A DNA stretch of 64,000 nt, taken from assembly GCA_023055425.1 (NCBI GenBank), contig JALGPY010000033.1, positions 3,528,908-3,592,907 on the forward strand, given 5' to 3'. Positions 1-10,078 of this stretch are shown here, one piece after another. This DNA comes from Linanthus parryae. Lineage: Eukaryota; Streptophyta; Magnoliopsida; Ericales; Polemoniaceae. Within the stretch, counting starts at the first letter, position 1, and each line of letters opens with the position of its first letter. Made by a program: the position numbers and the translations under genes. Below the pieces are notes generated by a model. It saw only the letters and a program-made list of their open reading frames with translations, did no database searches and was not told where the DNA came from.

Positions 1-690
1 GATGGTTGGGCTCGATGAATTTGGCTTTCAGCAACTTGAAAATCTCTTCCTTTATCTTTACATTTATTTCAGGACGGAAATTCCTTGCACTTTCTTTTAC
101 TGACTTCAAGCCTGGAATGGCATCCACTATGTGCATGGTGATTCCCTGGTCTAGCCCTGGCATCTCATCATAGTCCCATGCTAAAACATCCATGTATTCC
201 TTCAACCATTCCAGCAATTCTCGCTCCTACTCTCGCTAAGATCCGCGCTCAAGAAGACTGGCCTCCTTCTTTCCTCAGTTGGGCTTAGGAATACTTCTTG
301 AAGTTCTTGTTTCTGAGGTTTTGGGCGGTCCTGTATGTATTCGGGGTCTTCTTTCAATTCCTCTATCATTGTCTTCCCCTTACCTTTGTCTGGACTTTCT
401 GTCAACTCGCAAATTTTCTCAGGGTCACCTTCAATGGGATAGGTCGAACATGACCCCGCGCACCTTCAAATGCGATAACACTTCCTCCCATTGGAATAGA
501 AGCTACCTACCTGCTACCCATCGTTGTCATGCTCGACAACCCTCTTAAGGGTGTAGGCGTTCCTCTTATTGTAAGTTATTTTGGGAGCTTCTTCCCGCAC
601 GGGATGATTATCCCTAGGCGCTTCTTGCATCACCATAACCCCAGCTGGTGACTGGTCCTTGATGTCCTCCCATTTGGGTAAGGGAGTTGG

Positions 691-1258
691 CTAAAACAGG
701 ACTGGAGTAGCTTCGTCTGCCATCTCCGTGAACCAGACAACTTCGGACAAGTGCGCCTCTTCCAAATTGAATGGATTTACTGAAACGGGTATGGTGACAA
801 CTTTGTCTCTCCAAATGGATTGCATCACTTGATGAGCCGTGGAAGGCACAGCGTCAAAGCGGTGAATCCACGATCGACCAATGATCATTGTGGTAAGTAG
901 TGCTCGCGTCAATGACATGGAATTTGGTGGAATACTTAATCTGTCCAATCTGGATTCCCAGGCGGATCCCTCCTACGGTCATTCTGGAGTCGCTTTCGAA
1001 GCCCATCAGTGGTGATGGCTTCTTAACAATCTTACTCTGTGGGATTCCAGCTAGCTATAGGGTGCTGAATGGAATCTAATTTGCTGCAGCTCCGTCATCA
1101 ACGAAGGCTCTCTTGAACTCAAAATCATTGATGATAGCCGTCACATACAACGGCCTCTGATGACTCGCGTCTGCTCTTCTGTCCGACTCATCGAATGTCA
1201 TAACTAGGCCATTTGATACAACTTTGTCGTTCAAAGTGACTAGCTCCTCTCCATAGTC
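691..1258 (-). pseudogene. gypsy aspartic protease region (decayed)
   Basis: Minus-strand translation around 1060-1130 gives FKRAFVDDGAAAN, which matches the position of the retroviral-type aspartic protease active site (usually D-S/T/G-G-S/A in plant gypsy polyproteins). Further on, GRSWIHRFDAVPSTAHQ at about 840-880 matches the conserved LGRPWIH..GAVPSTLHQ block found after the active site in plant gypsy proteases. The reading frame is interrupted by stops and frame changes, and the active-site triad reads DDG rather than DSG/DTG. I infer a non-functional protease; the family assignment rests on the two motif blocks. Confidence 0.6.
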
Positions 1259-2759
1259 TTATGCCACCCTTAAGATGGTATTTATCATCTCATGCCTGCA
1301 GTTGGTAGAGAAGTTCATGTCATCAAAGAATCTCTCAAACTTGTTGGATTTTTTCATCCGCTGAGCGCGCGAATCCTCCGTGTCCACGTCATAATCTTCG
1401 TACTCGCAGATTTCGTCAACCACTAGGATTTTCACATCCGAGACCTCTTCAAGGTCCATGATTGAGATCATAGCGATCTCTTTCCCCTTGGGCTTCTGTC
1501 GTGCATGAGATGGTAAAGGGTTGCTGCGGACGTCCTTGGCCGGCTCATCGACAACCAATTGTCCCTCCTTTATATTTCTATCAACCAGCCACCTGAGCTT
1601 TTTGCACTCTTTCGTTGGGTGCATAACCTGCCCATGGCACTCGCACCACCTCAGATCCCGCAGCTGATCTCCACAGGGTTTATGCAACAGTGATGGTAGG
1701 AGTCAATCTTTCCGCCACATTTTACAAAGGACTGTTGCGTCTTCGATCGAACAAGGCGGAGGTGGTGCCTCCCGGGGCGCGGGTTGTTGTTGCTTGTGGG
1801 GGTAGGACACTGCATGTACATCGACATCTGGCCCACGCTTGTAATTGAACCTTCCGATCTTGAGGCTATAGTTTGCTGGAGCGCGTTCACTGGTATATTT
1901 CTTTTTCATCCACTCCACCAGTGGCTCAATGTTCCTGGTGCAGTCAATCAACTTTGAAAAGGTAGGCATACTCAAATTGATTAGCATATCTCTGTATTCG
2001 TCGCGCATGCTCTGTAGGCATATTTCCACCAGGCAGCTCTCCAAGACGTCGTAAATGCAATCCAAGGACTTGGTTCTAAATTTCTTGATGAAGGTGACTC
2101 TTTCTTCGTCGTGCTTCTGATACATGCGGGAGAGATGGATGGTGGTGACCTTCTCCTCAACTTGGAAGAATTTGGTATAGATTTTCTTCACCAAGTCCTC
2201 CCATGTCTTGAAAGATCCTGCCTCGAGTGTCCTGTACCACTTGTATGCGACAGTCCCCAGTGATTTGGGGAATTCGTGCATTAGTAGCTTGGTATCGACT
2301 CCATGCGGGCCCATCAAGTCGAGGAACCTCATTACATGCTCGTGCGCATTCCCACCTGTTTCATTGAATTTTTCCAATTTGGGTACTTTGTACCCAGCAG
2401 GATCGGGCATCAGTTATATGTCCCGTGGAATGGGAGGGGTGTTATCAACCTTTGGGATGACAGTGTCTGCAAAGCTCTAGTTAGCAATGATGTTGTCCAA
2501 TCGTTGGAAGGCGTACTTCCCCCAGCAGTTGGCGATGGTCTGTAGCTGAACCTGGAATTGAGGGAATATTTAAGTCATAAGGAGGTGGAGGTGGGAGTGC
2601 ATAACTCCATGGGGCTCCATTCACGTCTGGAGGCAACGCGTGGTAAGCAGGATTCCCATCAGATATTTGAGGCGAACCTAATTGGAGCCCTGGTGTGTGG
2701 GGCGTAGGGCCATTTGGAAGAAAAAATTGTAGGTTACGTGGGGCTGGTGTGCGCACCAC
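1259..2759 (-). pseudogene. gypsy gag polyprotein, broken into three frames
   Basis: Three consecutive minus-strand ORFs (2759-2481, 2410-1703, 1687-1259) make up one gag. The first is proline-rich (PPPPPYDLN). The second is a retrotransposon gag domain: KVPKLEKFNETGGNAHEH near the start, then PKSLGTVAYKWYRTL and TWEDLVKKIYTKFF, the usual capsid-like signature. The third carries a zinc-knuckle-like CECHGQVMHPTKEC segment of the plant CEYHG...H.T..C type, followed by an acidic linker toward the protease. Gag packages the element's RNA. Frameshifts between the segments show decay. Assignment to the Ty3/gypsy gag family is solid; lineage is not determined. Confidence 0.8.
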
Positions 2760-2959
2760 AGAGGTTGGGGTTACCCGCGGCGGAGGCAGCTGAGTTGCTG
2801 GTGGTGGGTCTCAAGTCCCCTGAGTGGTATTCTGGACAAGCCCTCCCAGGAGCGTCATGATCTGGGCGATCAAGACGGACTGAGCTTGAATGGCCTTGTC
2901 CTGGCTTTGGATTGTGGCATGTAGTGTCTCTTAAGAGAGACTATTCGCAGTATCTGTCT

Positions 2960-3715
2960 GGGTATTGGTGTTGGGAATCTCTTATCTCGCGGTTTCTTCC
3001 CTCAAGGGAGATCGGTCTCCATCACCAAGGTTACACTCAAGAGACATAGCTACCAAGTTTATTGGCTGAAGCTTTGAAGGTGGATGGATTCACGTCGAGT
3101 TCACCAAATTGTGTACAATGAAATCCTTGGGAGAGATCCAAGCGTACACCTCAAGTAGGTAATTAGATTATAACAAAGAGAGATGTAGGGGGTGAGTAGG
3201 GAGAGATTAAGCAAAGAAAACTGTAAGAGAGAGAGACAGCTTAATGATGGTAAGAGGGTTTAGAGGCAGAAATTCAGAACTGGAGGGCTAACCTTCCTAT
3301 ATATAGTGGGGAAGTGACCATTGTGGGGGTTAATGCACCATAAATGACGATTTAATGGTAGACCTGTAATGGCACTTTCGACCGTATATATAGGAAACGT
3401 TACGCACATGTCCGCAGATATCGGATACCCTTATGGGATCGACAGGGTTTATAGGACATGGTCATTAAGTCTCTCAAAGCAGTTACAAGGGGTCGCGCGC
3501 GAGCTTGGTTTCGTTCGCGCGCTACGGACCTTACTCTAGCCTCCAAACAACTAAGTCCCTACAGGTCCCGTGTGGTTGGTACGCGAGGGCCCTGTCTCGC
3601 AGCCCCCAAGTGGATAAGCATGGGTAATGATCGGATATGCATGGAGCACAACTAGGTGTGCTGGATGGCTGCCACGTGGCTGTGATCTGTCTGTCAGGTA
3701 GGCACCATCTACGCT
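2960..3715 (-). repeat. probable 5' LTR and leader of the left gypsy element
   Basis: This non-coding stretch lies upstream (minus strand) of gag and contains a TATA box and pyrimidine-rich leader, as expected of an LTR. It also holds a GC-rich patch with repeated CGCGCG at about 3495-3525. I did not recognise a primer-binding site, and there is no second LTR in the window for comparison, so the exact ends are not fixed. Confidence 0.45.
3297..3306 (-). promoter_or_regulatory. TATA box of gypsy LTR
   Basis: The minus strand reads CTATATATAG here, followed downstream by a CT-rich leader (repeated TCTCTC at about 3220-3235). Placement inside an LTR-like region upstream of gag fits the U3 promoter. 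A second TATATA-like stretch lies at about 3385-3392. Confidence 0.45.
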
Positions 3716-3820
3716 AGACTTATTTTTCAAGGCTTTTGAAAGAGTTTCAAGGCCTTGAAAAGCTATATTGCTAAAATAAATAAAATCAATGATTTGGAAT
3801 GATTTCCAAGGATTTGAAAA

Positions 3821-4440
3821 TCAGTTCAAAACTTTGAAACACAGAAAAGTATACCTTATACTTACCTGATACTCCCAATAAACCAATGATTCCTTATTAA
3901 GCATGCTCAACTCAAATTTGAGGGCTGTAAATCTTTCTTCTGCAAATGGTTTAGTGAAGATATTTTCCAGGAGCATGTTAGTAGAAACAAATTCAAGAAC
4001 AATGTCACCACTCTCAGCATGATCCGTAATGAAGTGATGTCTAACATCAATGTGCTTGGTTCTGGAATGCCGAACTTGATTCTTTGTGAGTGAAACAGCA
4101 CTGGTGTTGTCACATTTTATAAGAATTTCTTTGAAATTAAAACCCAGATCCCTCATTTGCTGAGCAATCCATAAAGCTTGTGAGCAGCAGGCTCCATCTA
4201 GTATATATTAAGCTTCAACTGTTGATAATGCCACAGAGTTCTGTTTCTTTGAATGCTAGCTAATTAGGGATGAACCAAGGAATTGGAAACACCCTAAGGT
4301 TCTCTTTCTGTCAACTTTATATCCTGCAAAGTCAGCATCTGAAACCCATCTTGTGCCAATGACAAATTGATCTTTTGGTGGAAGAACTAAATTCCACACC
4401 TTGTTTCTCTCGAATTCATTGATTTCACTTTGCATTTCAA
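3821..4440 (-). pseudogene. Copia RNase H fused to RT start by deletion
   Basis: Minus-strand translation runs from an RT N-terminal block (INEFERNKVWNLV, then VIGTRWV) directly into the RNase H start (SDADFAGYKVDRKRTLGCF), followed by WHSKKQNSVALSTVEA, KCDNTSAVSLTKNQV and RTKHIDVRHHF. In intact Copia elements several hundred residues of RT, including the YVDD catalytic box, lie between GTRWV and DADFAG. Here they are missing with the frame kept. One stop follows STVEA. This copy therefore cannot make reverse transcriptase. Confidence 0.85.
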
Positions 4441-4442
4441 TG

Positions 4443-4787
4443 ATTCAGTCTGCTTCTTGTAATGCTTCTTTCACATTTTTGGGTGCTACAAGAGAAACAA
4501 GAGCATTAAAAGCAAACACATTTTTCAATTGTGATCTAGTCTGTGTACCAGTAGATGGATCAGATATAATGTTGTCAAATGGATGAGGTGACACATATTT
4601 GAATCTTTTTCTTCGATTCCATGGCTCAGGTTCTCCAGGTAACTTCTCAATCCTTTGAGATCTTGAGGAAGTAGCTTGATCGCTTTGATTCTTCTGTTGC
4701 ACATTTTCAAGGCTTTTAGAATCATTTTCAAGGCCTTGAAAATTCTTCATGTTTTCCTGCAAGCATTCCTTGAAACCATGTGAAGTA
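4443..4787 (-). pseudogene. Copia integrase-RT linker region
   Basis: Minus-strand frame includes a Ser/Gln-rich, charged linker (QATSSRSQRIEKLPGEPEPWNRR) and a VSPHPFDNIISDPSTGTQTRSQL block that precede the Copia reverse transcriptase; the TRSQ...K/N element just before RT is typical. It ends right at the gypsy LTR terminus and is continuous in frame with the integrase part at 32764. A stop separates it from the RT start. Confidence 0.75.
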
Positions 4788-6353
4788 TGACACGCTTTCT
4801 TACATGTTACCGCAAGTGCACGGTTCAAGTAATATAGGGTAATATTTCAACCCCGAGTTATCGATCCCACGAGGACAACCTTGAGATTATTTAATTAGTT
4901 ATTAGCTTAGAGTACTTTAACAGGAGGATGAATTGTGATTAACTAAGGCATCACCCACAAATATGGAGAAACTAGGCAATCTCTAGATCACCTAGGGCTG
5001 TAGACGATTTCCGGATTAGAAAAGTACCACGTTAATCCTATTCTAGTTAAGCTGGGTAATAGTGCTGACAATCTCCTCTCGGTCTCATGTCATTCTACGT
5101 TACGGTTTACTTGGTGTCCTGTCGGTCCACCTACATCTACCGGTCCGTTCTAGTAGGCTAACGACAGTGCACATAATGATGTCCTCTCAGACCACCACCA
5201 CACGAACACCTCACTATCTCCTACCGAATCTACCCACTAAGGACAATCCTACACACTTCTCTTCTCAGTCTCCGTGATTAAGGATTCTTGTTCCTATCTC
5301 ATCACAGCTAGGTCTAAGTCGCTCTCACGCACTTGCTAGCTAACTAACAAGTCTTGTTGATCACTCCGTTCTTGCTAAGGATTAAGCATAGCATATGAAC
5401 AATAACTAGAATGAAATTAACATTAAGCAAAAATTTATTCACGAATAAATCCTAATTCTCATGATTATCAAATCATAATCTAGCTGTGTTAATAAACTGG
5501 ATTCAATAACAATATCAAGAAACTAACATTGATTCAATGAATCTAAATCCAAAAGCATAAAACAAAGTCTAAAATTCGGAAAACATATTGTCTACATAAA
5601 CCCTAGGATTTCTAGAGAAGCCTAGAAAATCGTCTAGTTACTAATAATCTTAGCAACACAACAAAGTTTCTCCATACAAGTGGTTAAAAGAGGGAAGAAG
5701 AGATCAAACGTTAGAACTCGGAAAGATTGGCGCGATCCGGGCTCTTCTCCTTGCTTGAGGTTGCTCCCAATGGAGTCTCCTTGTTGTCCTCCTTGATCGT
5801 GGCTTTAAATAGGAGTATATGATGATTTTTTCGTCCCTAGGTCGTCCTTCCTTCATAACCCGCATAAGTCTTCAGTAATTGCACAATAGCCCCCTGAAAT
5901 CTGCTCCTGACTTCAATAGGCCATATCGTTTCGTCCGAACTCGGATTCGGTTCCGTGACCTATCGTTAGAAAGCTATCTGAGTCTACTTTCATTTGGAAT
6001 TGGTATCATCCAAAAATTATGTGTAGAACTCAAGATAGAATCAAAATAGTGCAGACTGGTCATCCAAGCTCCTCCAATTCGGCTTCTCTTCACCCCACTT
6101 GAGCTCCCGTTGTTTCCGAAGTTCGTTCCATGCCTCCTATCAATCGATTAGCATCGGTTCCTGCCAAGACAACATGAAAAAACATACCAAGCGATTATAT
6201 TTGACAAATAAGAATGAAATATGCATAGAAAACGCCCGGACTAACAATATAGCACATGGTGAACAACAAGTGATAAAACGACCTTTATTCTCTAACATTA
6301 GGCTCAAATCATTCTAAAATATCTATTAACATGTGGTAAATTTTAAATAATTA
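4788..6353 (-). repeat. LARD 3' LTR, larger part (interrupted)
   Basis: Aligned by eye with 31131-32736 over its whole length, with scattered base changes. It lacks a ~60-bp segment that the right LTR has (about 31303-31360) and has an extra ~30 bp at about 5815-5845. The LTR stops at AATTA where the Helitron begins; the missing 23 bp lie at 26652-26674. ORFs inside it are not coding. Confidence 0.9.
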
Positions 6354-6385
6354 TCCTACTACCTATATAAAAGAAGTTAAGGCCA
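6354..6385 (+). other. Helitron 5' terminus
   Basis: Starts TCCTACTACCTATATAAAAG, the TC...TATAnnAAA style of plant Helitron 5' ends, preceded by host A (6353). A closely similar sequence recurs at 11744, at 16547 and, inverted, at 7694. Confidence 0.85.
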
Positions 6386-6599
6386 CATTACGTGGCAGGG
6401 GTGGCCCAATCATGTGCTGCCAACTCGGTCAAAATGCCAGCGAAATAGTGACGTGTAGAAATTGTCCGTCTTGCCCTTGCTGATGTGTGCCATGTACGCT
6501 GTGGTTGAAGGGCGATATGGTCATTTTGGATGTTCTTCGCCTGGTTTATTCGTCTGCTTTTTGGTGTGGGTGGGTCCGGTATCACGAGGCTTTTGAGAG

Positions 6600-6838
6600 A
6601 AACCAGCTTCAAACAGAAGCTTCGTTGTTCTCTCTCATCTCTCTCTGTACTCTCTTCCACCGCGTAGCTCTCTCTCTCTCTCCGGTGGCGGTACAGGCTA
6701 TGCAGAAGAAGAAGAACGCCGTCGACTGAAATCTCTGCGTCTTCGGGATCGTTCTAGGTTTGCGCCATGGATTCAGATCCGTCCAAGTCTATTGTGGCGC
6801 TGCCTCTAGGGTTTGTGGGTTTCTCTGGTGATTTCAAG
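6600..6838 (+). pseudogene. captured 5' end of an unidentified gene (leader plus first exon)
   Basis: A CT-repeat-rich stretch (about 6628-6685), typical of a plant 5' leader, is followed by an ATG at 6767 opening MDSDPSKSIVALPLGFVGF, and then a possible splice donor (AAG|GTACCC) at 6838/6839. The segment looks like the promoter-proximal end of a gene captured by the Helitron. I do not recognise the protein. It may belong with the exon at 7242. Confidence 0.4.
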
Positions 6839-7241
6839 GTACCCCTCTATGGCATGTTGTTTTTGCTTGATTTGGATCTTCCTTTGTTCCAGAAACCCTA
6901 ATTCTGTTCAAACTCAATCGTTAGGAGGTGGGCTTTGGGTTCAATTTTGGATTCGAGTTAAGTTAAACTTCTCTTCTTCTCTCTGTTTCAATAATTTAAT
7001 ACAATTCTGAAATTCTGCTATTTGGTTCGGGTTTATTGCTCTGTTACGTAAAATCGAAGGCTCAGGTTTTGGGTTCGACTTTAGGGCTCAACATAGCCTT
7101 CCTAGGTTCGGTTTTGGGTTCGAAGTAAGCAAAACTTCCCTCCTCTCTCTATTGTAATCATCTACAGTCTGCTTTTTCGAACCATTCTAAGCTTCTGGAT
7201 TTGTGATATTTGGTGCTTTCGTTTCTATTGATCTGGTGCAG
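6839..7241 (+). other. intron-like sequence, no gene seen
   Basis: T-rich sequence with repeated TTTGGGTTCGA-type phrases (about 6930, 7065 and 7105), between two candidate exons. It looks like a plant intron; nothing else is recognisable. Confidence 0.3.
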
Positions 7242-7355
7242 TTCATGGTAGATGAAGGACTTGTGCCTTCTCCAGAATAGGAAACTAAGAGGAGAAAAGC
7301 TATAGACAAGCTCAAAAAGGTTTGTGAATTCACTTGGAAAGATGAACACACGAAG
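7242..7355 (+). pseudogene. captured exon, possibly poly(A)-polymerase-like
   Basis: After an acceptor (GTGCAG|TT) the frame reads FMVDEGLVPSPE, a stop, then ETKRRKAIDKLKKV and CEFTWKDEHTK, ending at a possible donor (AAG|GTATCT). The spacing F-x-V-D-x-G-L-x-x-S-x-E-E-x-x-K-R resembles the N-terminal region of plant nuclear poly(A) polymerases, but the match is short and I hold it loosely. The TAG in place of a Glu codon makes it a pseudo-exon. Confidence 0.35.
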
Positions 7356-7429
7356 GTATCTACTGTGCTTATGTTCATGGTGTATGAGTTTTGGCTCGCC
7401 GATGTAATTAATCTCGAACGAAGATTAAT

Positions 7430-7694
7430 TACTTCCACTGCTATGAGGCAGTAAAATGACGCTATTCAGCGATGTATGGACTCGGTGTATGCCTTTTTCT
7501 ATGTTCGTGATCCTTGATTCCGTGTGGAGTGCTGCTAGCTGATTTGGATGTTCTACAAACCGACTGTTAAACAATTGAATAGACTTTCCAGCCACGTCAG
7601 ATTTAATTTGCTTGGAAGCCACCAATGAATGGTCCAGCGTGACAACTAAGCCGAGGTGGATGGCAAAGTTTTTATTTTATATTAGGTAGTTAGA
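7430..7694 (-). mobile_element. inverted Helitron 5' end nested in the big Helitron
   Basis: Read on the minus strand from 7694, the sequence is TCTAACTACC..., continuing with TTTGCCATCCACCTCGGC, CACGCTGGACCAT, GGCTTCC and GCAAATT. This follows the sequence at 11744-11860 for about 115 bp. The base before TC is A, as at a real Helitron insertion. No matching 3' hairpin was found, so only this end survives. Confidence 0.6.
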
Positions 7695-7808
7695 TTCTTT
7701 GCTCATGAATGTAGTTTAGCATCACAAGTTCACTGGACGCTTGCTTGTGGAAAGAGCTCTTATATATGTCCTCTTTTATATTATGCCCCTTCTGGTTTTG
7801 GGTAATAC

Positions 7809-7959
7809 GAGGCTGTGATGATGAATTTTCTCGAGCAAATGATTCAGGCACGGAGATGAGTTCCGCGTGTTCGCGGGGCAACTCGGAGGTACTTTGGCCA
7901 CTGTAGTTGCAGCCACGTTGGGCTCGTTCTCGGCCGAACACTTAACAGATCCGAGCCTC
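7809..7959 (+). ncRNA. C/D-box snoRNA-like unit 1
   Basis: Terminal stem GAGGC/GCCTC encloses a box C (TGATGA in GAGGCTGTGATGAT) at the 5' side and a box-D-position tetramer CCGA (normally CTGA) at the 3' side. It shares a central GCAGCCA segment with five further units in the Helitron. At ~150 nt it is longer than most C/D snoRNAs. The altered box D argues that this copy is decayed. Confidence 0.35.
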
Positions 7960-8192
7960 ATTAGTTGTTAAATTTATTACCTTTCCGTTTTTTGATCCAG
8001 TAGCTACATTACGGGTTCTGTTTATGGGAAGTTACAAATCTCCGTACTCGTGATAGAAATGCAATATGAACAGTTCTTAACAACCCCTCTAACCTGCAAG
8101 TTCAATCAGGGCTAATTAAGTATTTTTTAGTATTACGTTGAATTCCCCTGTTTTGTTTTCAATTTTTTTATTCTCTTGAGCTATTTTTGCAG

Positions 8193-8290
8193 GATCGTTG
8201 TTTCGGAGGCTGAACAGTCACCAGGGACTACTCCGATGACTATCTTCTACAGCGAATCGGCCGCGTTGTTTCAATTTACCTCTTGACAGA
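8193..8290 (+). pseudogene. captured TIFY/JAZ-like exon fragment
   Basis: After an acceptor (TTTGCAG|G) the frame reads VSEAEQSPGTTPMTIFYSES then AALFQFTS and a stop. The TTPxTIFY core and the following hydrophobic AALF match the start of the TIFY (ZIM) domain of jasmonate ZIM-domain proteins, which are repressors of jasmonate signalling. Only the first half of the domain is present, and the expected Lys/Ala/Ile-rich helix is missing. A possible donor (GAG|TAAGT context) lies near 8291. The motif is short, so family assignment is likely but not certain. Confidence 0.5.
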
Positions 8291-8530
8291 GTAAGTTGAT
8301 ATTTTCCCACAATTTTTCCTTCCAATAAGGTGTTGACGTATTTTAATCTCATTGCAAATTGTAATGATTTTTCAAGCAGAGAATACATTGAGATTGATGG
8401 ATCACAAAAGCTGTTGAATCAGTGCTTCCAAGGCTACCTATTCATGATTTTTTATCTTTCATCAATTTGGTACCATGTAAAGAATACTGGTACATTTGCT
8501 ATGGTGCAATTCTTACAAACGAAGATACTG
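8291..8530 (+). other. no gene recognised
   Basis: Intron-like AT-rich sequence with one short open frame (SSREYIEIDGSQKLLNQCF at about 8371-8430) that I cannot place. It ends at the left edge of the 3.3 kb duplication. Confidence 0.25.
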
Positions 8531-9208
8531 CTGTCCAGCATATTGATCAATCAAACAGCTTCCGGTGATTCTTTTGTTTTGTTTTCAGTTTTTCTTCTTC
8601 AGCCATCAATGATACTTTCTTGATTGGTACTGGAAAGACGAATGTCCTGGTGATTTTAGTATCATGTGACATGTGAGATATAATTTACCTAAGTAACTAA
8701 AAATTCAAAACATTCGTGTTCTTATCAAGCATAAGGCTTAACATACCTTGGCAATTTTGTCAAAAAAAAAGCTATAGATGCTTTTTCTGAAAAGAATATG
8801 GCTTAGGAATCATGAAATAAGAACTAATTTAGTTCATGGAAACAAGAATCTTTGTTGGTTATATTGCAAGTGTGCAGATTTATTGTGCGTAATTGTTACA
8901 GCTGTCTGTTTTATGTTCGAGCTTAAGAGGTTGGTAGGATTACTTGCTTATGTCTTTACATTAATCATTGATGCTACTGTTTCTGCTGTTTAGTTTGCAA
9001 GGGGAAGGTGGGGGTAGTGGCAATGAATATTGTCAGGTACTGTTGTTCGTCTCTGCATTTGAAAATTCCAATTCTCACACTTAGCTTTCCGCAGGTGTAA
9101 AAAAGTTCTTTCATATTGTTTATGTAACTAAAAGGGCACATGTACTTATGTCCACGCTGCCATCTACCAAATTGCTTCATACAATGTGCTGAAATCTTAC
9201 ATCGCTGA

Positions 9209-9358
9209 GAGGCTGTGATGATAAATTTCTATAGCTTGCCATTCGGACTACGATTCTGATCCCATCTTGGCGGCGTAACAACAGCAAGCGTCGCCTCTCG
9301 CTGTTGTTGCAGCCATGGTGGTGTCATCGTGGCCTGATCACATTAACCAATCTGATCC
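9209..9358 (+). ncRNA. C/D-box snoRNA-like unit 2
   Basis: Starts GAGGCTGTGATGAT (box C) and ends AATCTGATCC (box D CTGA at 9352-9355). An internal hairpin pairs ACAACAGC with GCTGTTGT at about 9278-9308, just before the shared GCAGCCATGG. The copy at 14004 is its duplicate. Whether it is transcribed is unknown. Confidence 0.4.
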
Positions 9359-9733
9359 CCCAACCAAATTGTTCTTATTAAAATTTAACCTGCCTCTGCC
9401 TATATTTTGTGTTTGAAATGATATGTTCATCATTTTTATTGATATATTTAAGCGGTGGAGAGATGTCTGCAAGTTAGCATGTACCAATTGGACACAGTTC
9501 ATACTCGTAATTTCATTTTCCTGATTTATAAAGAAACCCAACTGAACATCCACAAACTACTTTATATGAATTTTTTTCCTTGTCTTACTTTCTGTGGAGA
9601 ATGATGGACGATAAAAGAGTGCTCGTTTTCATGAATATGTATAAATACATTATGAAGATGGGAAAGGTGGATTTTAGAAATTATCAGGTGTTCAAGTACT
9701 GAGATTGAAATGTCGTGTATTGCTCTTTTTCAG

Positions 9734-10078
9734 GTATTTCCTCAGGGTTGGGACAAGACTTACTGCCTGACATATCTAGATGAGTTTTAAGAAATCCACT
9801 TCTTTAGAGACAATACGTACATGGTAAATCACTTGCATTTTCATTCAAATCAATTTCCTCATTTTAACTAGATAGTTTTATTTCTCCATATTCGATACAG
9901 AAACTTCAAATTTTAATTGTTTGGGTTTAGACCATATGTCAGCTTCCCCCCCCCCCCTCAAATTGTTGCGGGTAAATCTTTGGTGTCATTTAGGCTTAAG
10001 GGTGTGCTATGTTTTATGTCTGACAGGGAAGGAATGACCATGATATATATAAATCGGAACAGACCGTCGGCCACACAG
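9734..10078 (+). pseudogene. phosphomannomutase fragment, two exons (copy 1)
   Basis: Exon 9734-9823 reads [18 protein letters not shown], a TAA stop, then EIHFFRDNTYM. Exon 10027-10078 reads GRNDHDIYKSEQTVGHT. These match the conserved C-terminal part of eukaryotic phosphomannomutase ([26 protein letters not shown] / GGNDHEIYESERTVGHT), the enzyme that converts mannose-6-phosphate to mannose-1-phosphate for GDP-mannose and ascorbate synthesis. Splice sites (TTTTCAG|GT, ATG|GTAAAT, GACAG|GG, CAG|GTAAAG) and the intron are kept, so this is genomic capture, not a cDNA. The stop and changed residues (G to R, K to M) make it non-functional. Confidence 0.85.

Larger units (their letters stand above)
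1..3715 (-). mobile_element. Ty3/gypsy retrotransposon, 5' part only
   Basis: Reading right to left, this stretch holds a probable LTR/leader (about 2960-3715), a gag region (2759-1259) and a protease region (1258-691), and then runs off the window before any reverse transcriptase. The order LTR-gag-PR on the minus strand and the plant gypsy gag fold (see the gag entry) support the call. Frames are broken between gag segments, so this copy is probably inactive. The right boundary is placed where recognisable Copia RNase H 3' sequence begins; I could not find a clean TSD, so it may be off by tens of bases. Confidence 0.75.
3716..4787 (-). mobile_element. Copia element 1, 3' half (separated by nested insertions)
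   Basis: Minus-strand Ty1/copia sequence: the integrase-RT linker, the start of RT and the RNase H end. Its 5' half is at 32759-36950. At the break, the frame on the right ends ...DEGQT and resumes on the left as SHGFKECLQ without shift, and the flanks are AAGTA (4783-4787) and AAGTC (32759-32763), a 5-bp target duplication with one change. No 3' LTR is left; the gypsy element begins beyond 3716. Confidence 0.85.

Noticed and set aside
5062..5277. ORF shared by both LARD LTRs (also at 31469-31750)
   Set aside because: It lies within the LTR, differs in length between copies and encodes nothing recognisable; conservation comes from LTR duplication.
8974..9180. Minus-strand ORF repeated at 13769-13975
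   Set aside because: Present twice only because of the 3.3 kb duplication; no similarity to known proteins.
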